From assembly GCA_016218095.1 (NCBI GenBank), contig JACREV010000079.1, forward strand, positions 1 to 7,497: a stretch of 7,497 nucleotides of DNA, written 5' to 3'. Below the pieces are notes generated by a model. That model made no database searches and was not told where the DNA came from. It worked only from the letters and a program-made list of their open reading frames with translations. Positions 6,166-7,497 of the stretch are shown here, in pieces. The DNA comes from Deltaproteobacteria bacterium (GTDB lineage Bacteria > Desulfobacterota > GWC2-55-46). Positions within the stretch are counted from its first letter, which is position 1; the number at the start of each line of letters is the position of its first letter. The position numbers and the translations under genes are program-made.

Positions 6166-6657
6166 TTACGGCACCGCGCACTCCGACGGGCTCCCCTTTA
6201 TCTTCTCTACCGCGTGAACGAGCGCTGGCATGACGACCGCGAGGTTCTCTCTTACCGCCCTCGGACTTCCTGGCAGGTTTATGATGAGCGACTCTTTCCT
6301 TATCCCGCAGACGGCCCTCGATATCATGGCGTTCGGCGTCTTCTTCAAGCTCTCGGCCCTCATCGCCTCGGACATGCCGGGGAGCTCCCGCTCTATCACG
6401 GCCTTCGTAGCCTCGGGCGTGACATCGCGAGGGGTGACCCCGGTGCCGCCCGTCGTGAGTATCAGGTCGAGTTTTTTAACATCCGCGTACTCGATGAGTT
6501 TTTCCTTTATGACAGAGACCTCGTCAGGGATGACCTCGTAGGCTCTTACCTCGGAAGGGAGCTCCTTTATCATCCGCTCGATCGCCTTGCCGCTGAAATC
6601 CTCCCGCGCGCCCTTCGAGCCCTTGTCGCTCATGGTAAGTATTCCGACTGTTATCAT
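6166..6657 (-). CDS. mogA: Molybdopterin adenylyltransferase MogA/MoaB family
   Basis: A 163-residue cytoplasmic protein of the MogA/MoaB fold. MogA activates molybdopterin by ATP-dependent adenylylation before molybdate insertion. Family motifs are ILTMSDKGS (6-14), the glycine loop TTGGTGVTPRDVTPEAT (68-84), LPGMSEAMR (92-100) and NLPGSPRAVREN (127-138), which together bind nucleotide and pterin. The start is the ATG at 6657, with AAAGGT a few bases upstream. The frame stays open to a TTG at 6729, but that has no ribosome site and would add 24 unrelated residues. MogA and MoaB are hard to separate by sequence; the moaD-moaE neighbours confirm the pathway, not the exact paralogue. The gene is 107 nt downstream of moaE, with an inverted repeat in its leader. 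Confidence 0.9.
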   Translation of the reverse strand: MITVGILTMSDKGSKGAREDFSGKAIERMIKELPSEVRAYEVIPDEVSVIKEKLIEYADVKKLDLILTTGGTGVTPRDVTPEATKAVIERELPGMSEAMRAESLKKTPNAMISRAVCGIRKESLIINLPGSPRAVRENLAVVMPALVHAVEKIKGSPSECAVP

Positions 6658-6676
6658 AAAGACCTTTCTGTCATTC

Positions 6677-6706
6677 GGGTGAAGGCGGTCAGATCTGATT
6701 TCACCC
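6677..6706 (-). promoter_or_regulatory. Inverted repeat in the mogA leader
   Basis: GGGTGAA (6677-6683) and TTCACCC (6700-6706) are perfect inverted copies. Between them lies a separate 10-bp perfect palindrome, TCAGATCTGA (6689-6698). It sits in the 107-nt moaE-mogA gap, about 20 nt upstream of the mogA start. It could be an mRNA hairpin tuning mogA expression, or a protein-binding site. It has no T tract to make it a terminator. The role is unproven. Confidence 0.4.
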
Positions 6707-6764
6707 TCCCCTCTATCCCCTCCCGTCAAGGGATGGGAAGTATTGTTTTAAAGGTAGAAAAATC

Positions 6765-7187
6765 TTAAGGGGTCTCAGACACCCATACATCCCCGCCCTT
6801 CGTCGTCTCCCTCTTCCAGATGGGGGTCGTCCTCTTGAGTTCCGTTATGGCCCACTCGCAGGCCATGAAGGCGTCGTTCCGGTGGGCGGAGGCCGCGGTT
6901 ATGAGGACGATGTCCTCTCCGATTGCGATCTTCCCAACCCTGTGGACGATGCCGATCTCGATGATGTTGAAGTTCTTGAGCGCCCGCTCCCGTATGTCGT
7001 TGAGCCTGGCTTCGGCCATGCCGGGGTAGTGCTCGAAGTCGAGCCCGGTTATGGTCTCGCCCTTCGAGAAATCGCGCGCCGCGCCCAGGAACACGACTAC
7101 GCCGCCGATCCCCCTGGAAGCGGCCTTTACAAGCTCGACCTCTGCGTTTATCGAGAAGTTCTCCCTCTGTATCCTTACAAGCTCCAT
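6765..7187 (-). CDS. moaE: Molybdopterin synthase catalytic (large) subunit MoaE
   Basis: A 140-residue cytoplasmic protein of normal MoaE length. With MoaD it forms the heterotetramer that adds two sulfurs to precursor Z (cyclic pyranopterin monophosphate) to give molybdopterin. Visible motifs are FLGAARDFS (33-41), LDFEHYPGMAE (49-59), the IVHRVG substrate-binding turn (80-85), ASAHRNDAF (99-107) and ELKRTTPIWKRE (116-127). Lys118 and Lys125 in the last motif match the two catalytic lysines of the family. The ATG at 7187 has a good AAAGGTG just upstream. It begins 11 nt after the moaD stop, as expected for co-translation of equimolar partners. Confidence 0.95.
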   Translation of the reverse strand: MELVRIQRENFSINAEVELVKAASRGIGGVVVFLGAARDFSKGETITGLDFEHYPGMAEARLNDIRERALKNFNIIEIGIVHRVGKIAIGEDIVLITAASAHRNDAFMACEWAITELKRTTPIWKRETTKGGDVWVSETP

Positions 7188-7198
7188 GTCACCTTTCC

Positions 7199-7447
7199 TT
7201 ATCCGCCTGAGAACGGCGGGAGAAGTCCGACCTCGTCCCCGTCTTTTATAATCGTGTTCTTGTCCGCGAACTCCAGGTTGACCGATATGAGTATCGACCT
7301 GCCGTCGAGTATAGTTGAGAGCGCCGGGAAGTCCTTTTTGAGCATTGACTTAAGCTCCGCGACCGTTATGGGCGCGTCTATCTTGTACTCGCGGGACTCG
7401 GCCTTGGCAAGCCCCTTGAGCATGGCGAAGAATCTGACTGTTATCAT
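7199..7447 (-). CDS. moaD: Molybdopterin synthase sulfur carrier (small) subunit MoaD
   Basis: An 82-residue ubiquitin-fold protein ending in LPPFSGG. The terminal Gly-Gly is adenylylated by MoeB and converted to the thiocarboxylate that donates sulfur inside MoaE. The start MITVRFFAMLKG, the central ILISVN strand and the IKDGDEVGLLPPFSGG tail follow the family pattern, and the length is typical. It is first in the visible moaD-moaE-mogA order. No Shine-Dalgarno sequence stands before the ATG; the leader just upstream is A-rich (AAATAAATAAAA), so initiation may rely on an unstructured leader. Confidence 0.94.
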   Translation of the reverse strand: MITVRFFAMLKGLAKAESREYKIDAPITVAELKSMLKKDFPALSTILDGRSILISVNLEFADKNTIIKDGDEVGLLPPFSGG

Positions 7448-7497
7448 TTTTATTTATTTACTTTCGGAGTGGGTTGCAAAACCATTGCACAACATAA
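7448..7497 (-). other. Upstream region of moaD, cut by window edge
   Basis: Fifty bases of AT-rich non-coding sequence before moaD. A small stem, GGTT (7472-7475) with AACC (7480-7483) around GCAA, is visible. I cannot make out a convincing promoter with both boxes, nor a molybdenum-cofactor riboswitch, in what is present. Any promoter may lie beyond the window. Confidence 0.3.

Noticed and set aside
6658..6729. TTG start for mogA at 6729
   Set aside because: No ribosome site precedes it and the added residues look like translated leader. ATG 6657 with AAAGGT gives the normal family N-terminus.
6214..6768. Plus-strand open frame opposite mogA
   Set aside because: It is antisense to a clear MogA-family gene and has no domain or ribosome site support.
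7448..7480. TTGCAA / TAAATA as a promoter for moaD
   Set aside because: The spacing is 17 nt, but both boxes are weak, and the implied start of transcription would fall at or after the moaD ATG.
7465..7497. tRNA-Cys-like anticodon arm (TTGCAAA loop)
   Set aside because: The flanking stem has a mismatch, and no D arm, T arm or acceptor stem can be drawn around it in the visible sequence.

Overview
The window is a 7.5 kb, gene-dense stretch of bacterial chromosome with high G+C coding regions. Codon use is distinctive: ATA for Ile and AGG for Arg are common despite the G+C richness, alongside CTC, GTC and GCC. An ArnT-type membrane glycosyltransferase suggests a Gram-negative cell envelope. 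The mix of genes would suit a Desulfobacterota/deltaproteobacterial or related uncultivated lineage. That placement is inference; there is no rRNA or marker gene here to fix it.

Layout. (1) Positions 1-3762, plus strand: the possible last codons of an upstream gene, a small triple-CxxC zinc-ribbon-like protein, a class III PLP aminotransferase, and a 723-residue membrane protein fusing a PAP2 lipid phosphatase to an ArnT/PMT-type glycosyltransferase. The last two genes overlap by 4 nt (TTGA). (2) Positions 3763-3923: an AT-rich gap dominated by a 128-bp imperfect palindrome (3775-3902). Its two 50-nt arms match perfectly over the outer 10 bp and inner 11 bp, and a smaller hairpin sits at the centre. 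This is the most unusual non-coding feature in the window. (3) Positions 3924-6079, plus strand: a COG2403-type P-loop protein of the cyclic-2,3-diphosphoglycerate-synthetase-like family, overlapping by 4 nt (ATGA) with a monofunctional proline dehydrogenase. (4) Positions 6092-7447, minus strand, convergent: moaD, moaE and a mogA/moaB-type gene. These make the dithiolene step and the adenylylation step of molybdenum cofactor synthesis. A good intrinsic terminator follows mogA on the minus strand, just before the converging proline dehydrogenase gene.

How the genes fit together. The minus-strand genes form a clear pathway set: MoaD carries sulfur as a C-terminal thiocarboxylate, MoaE uses it to build molybdopterin, and MogA activates molybdopterin for metal insertion. 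The plus-strand genes look like two translationally coupled pairs. One pairs an amino-acid PLP enzyme with an envelope-lipid enzyme, the other a COG2403 protein with proline oxidation; why they are paired is not evident from sequence. I see no CRISPR array, rRNA, tRNA, integrase or transposase gene.
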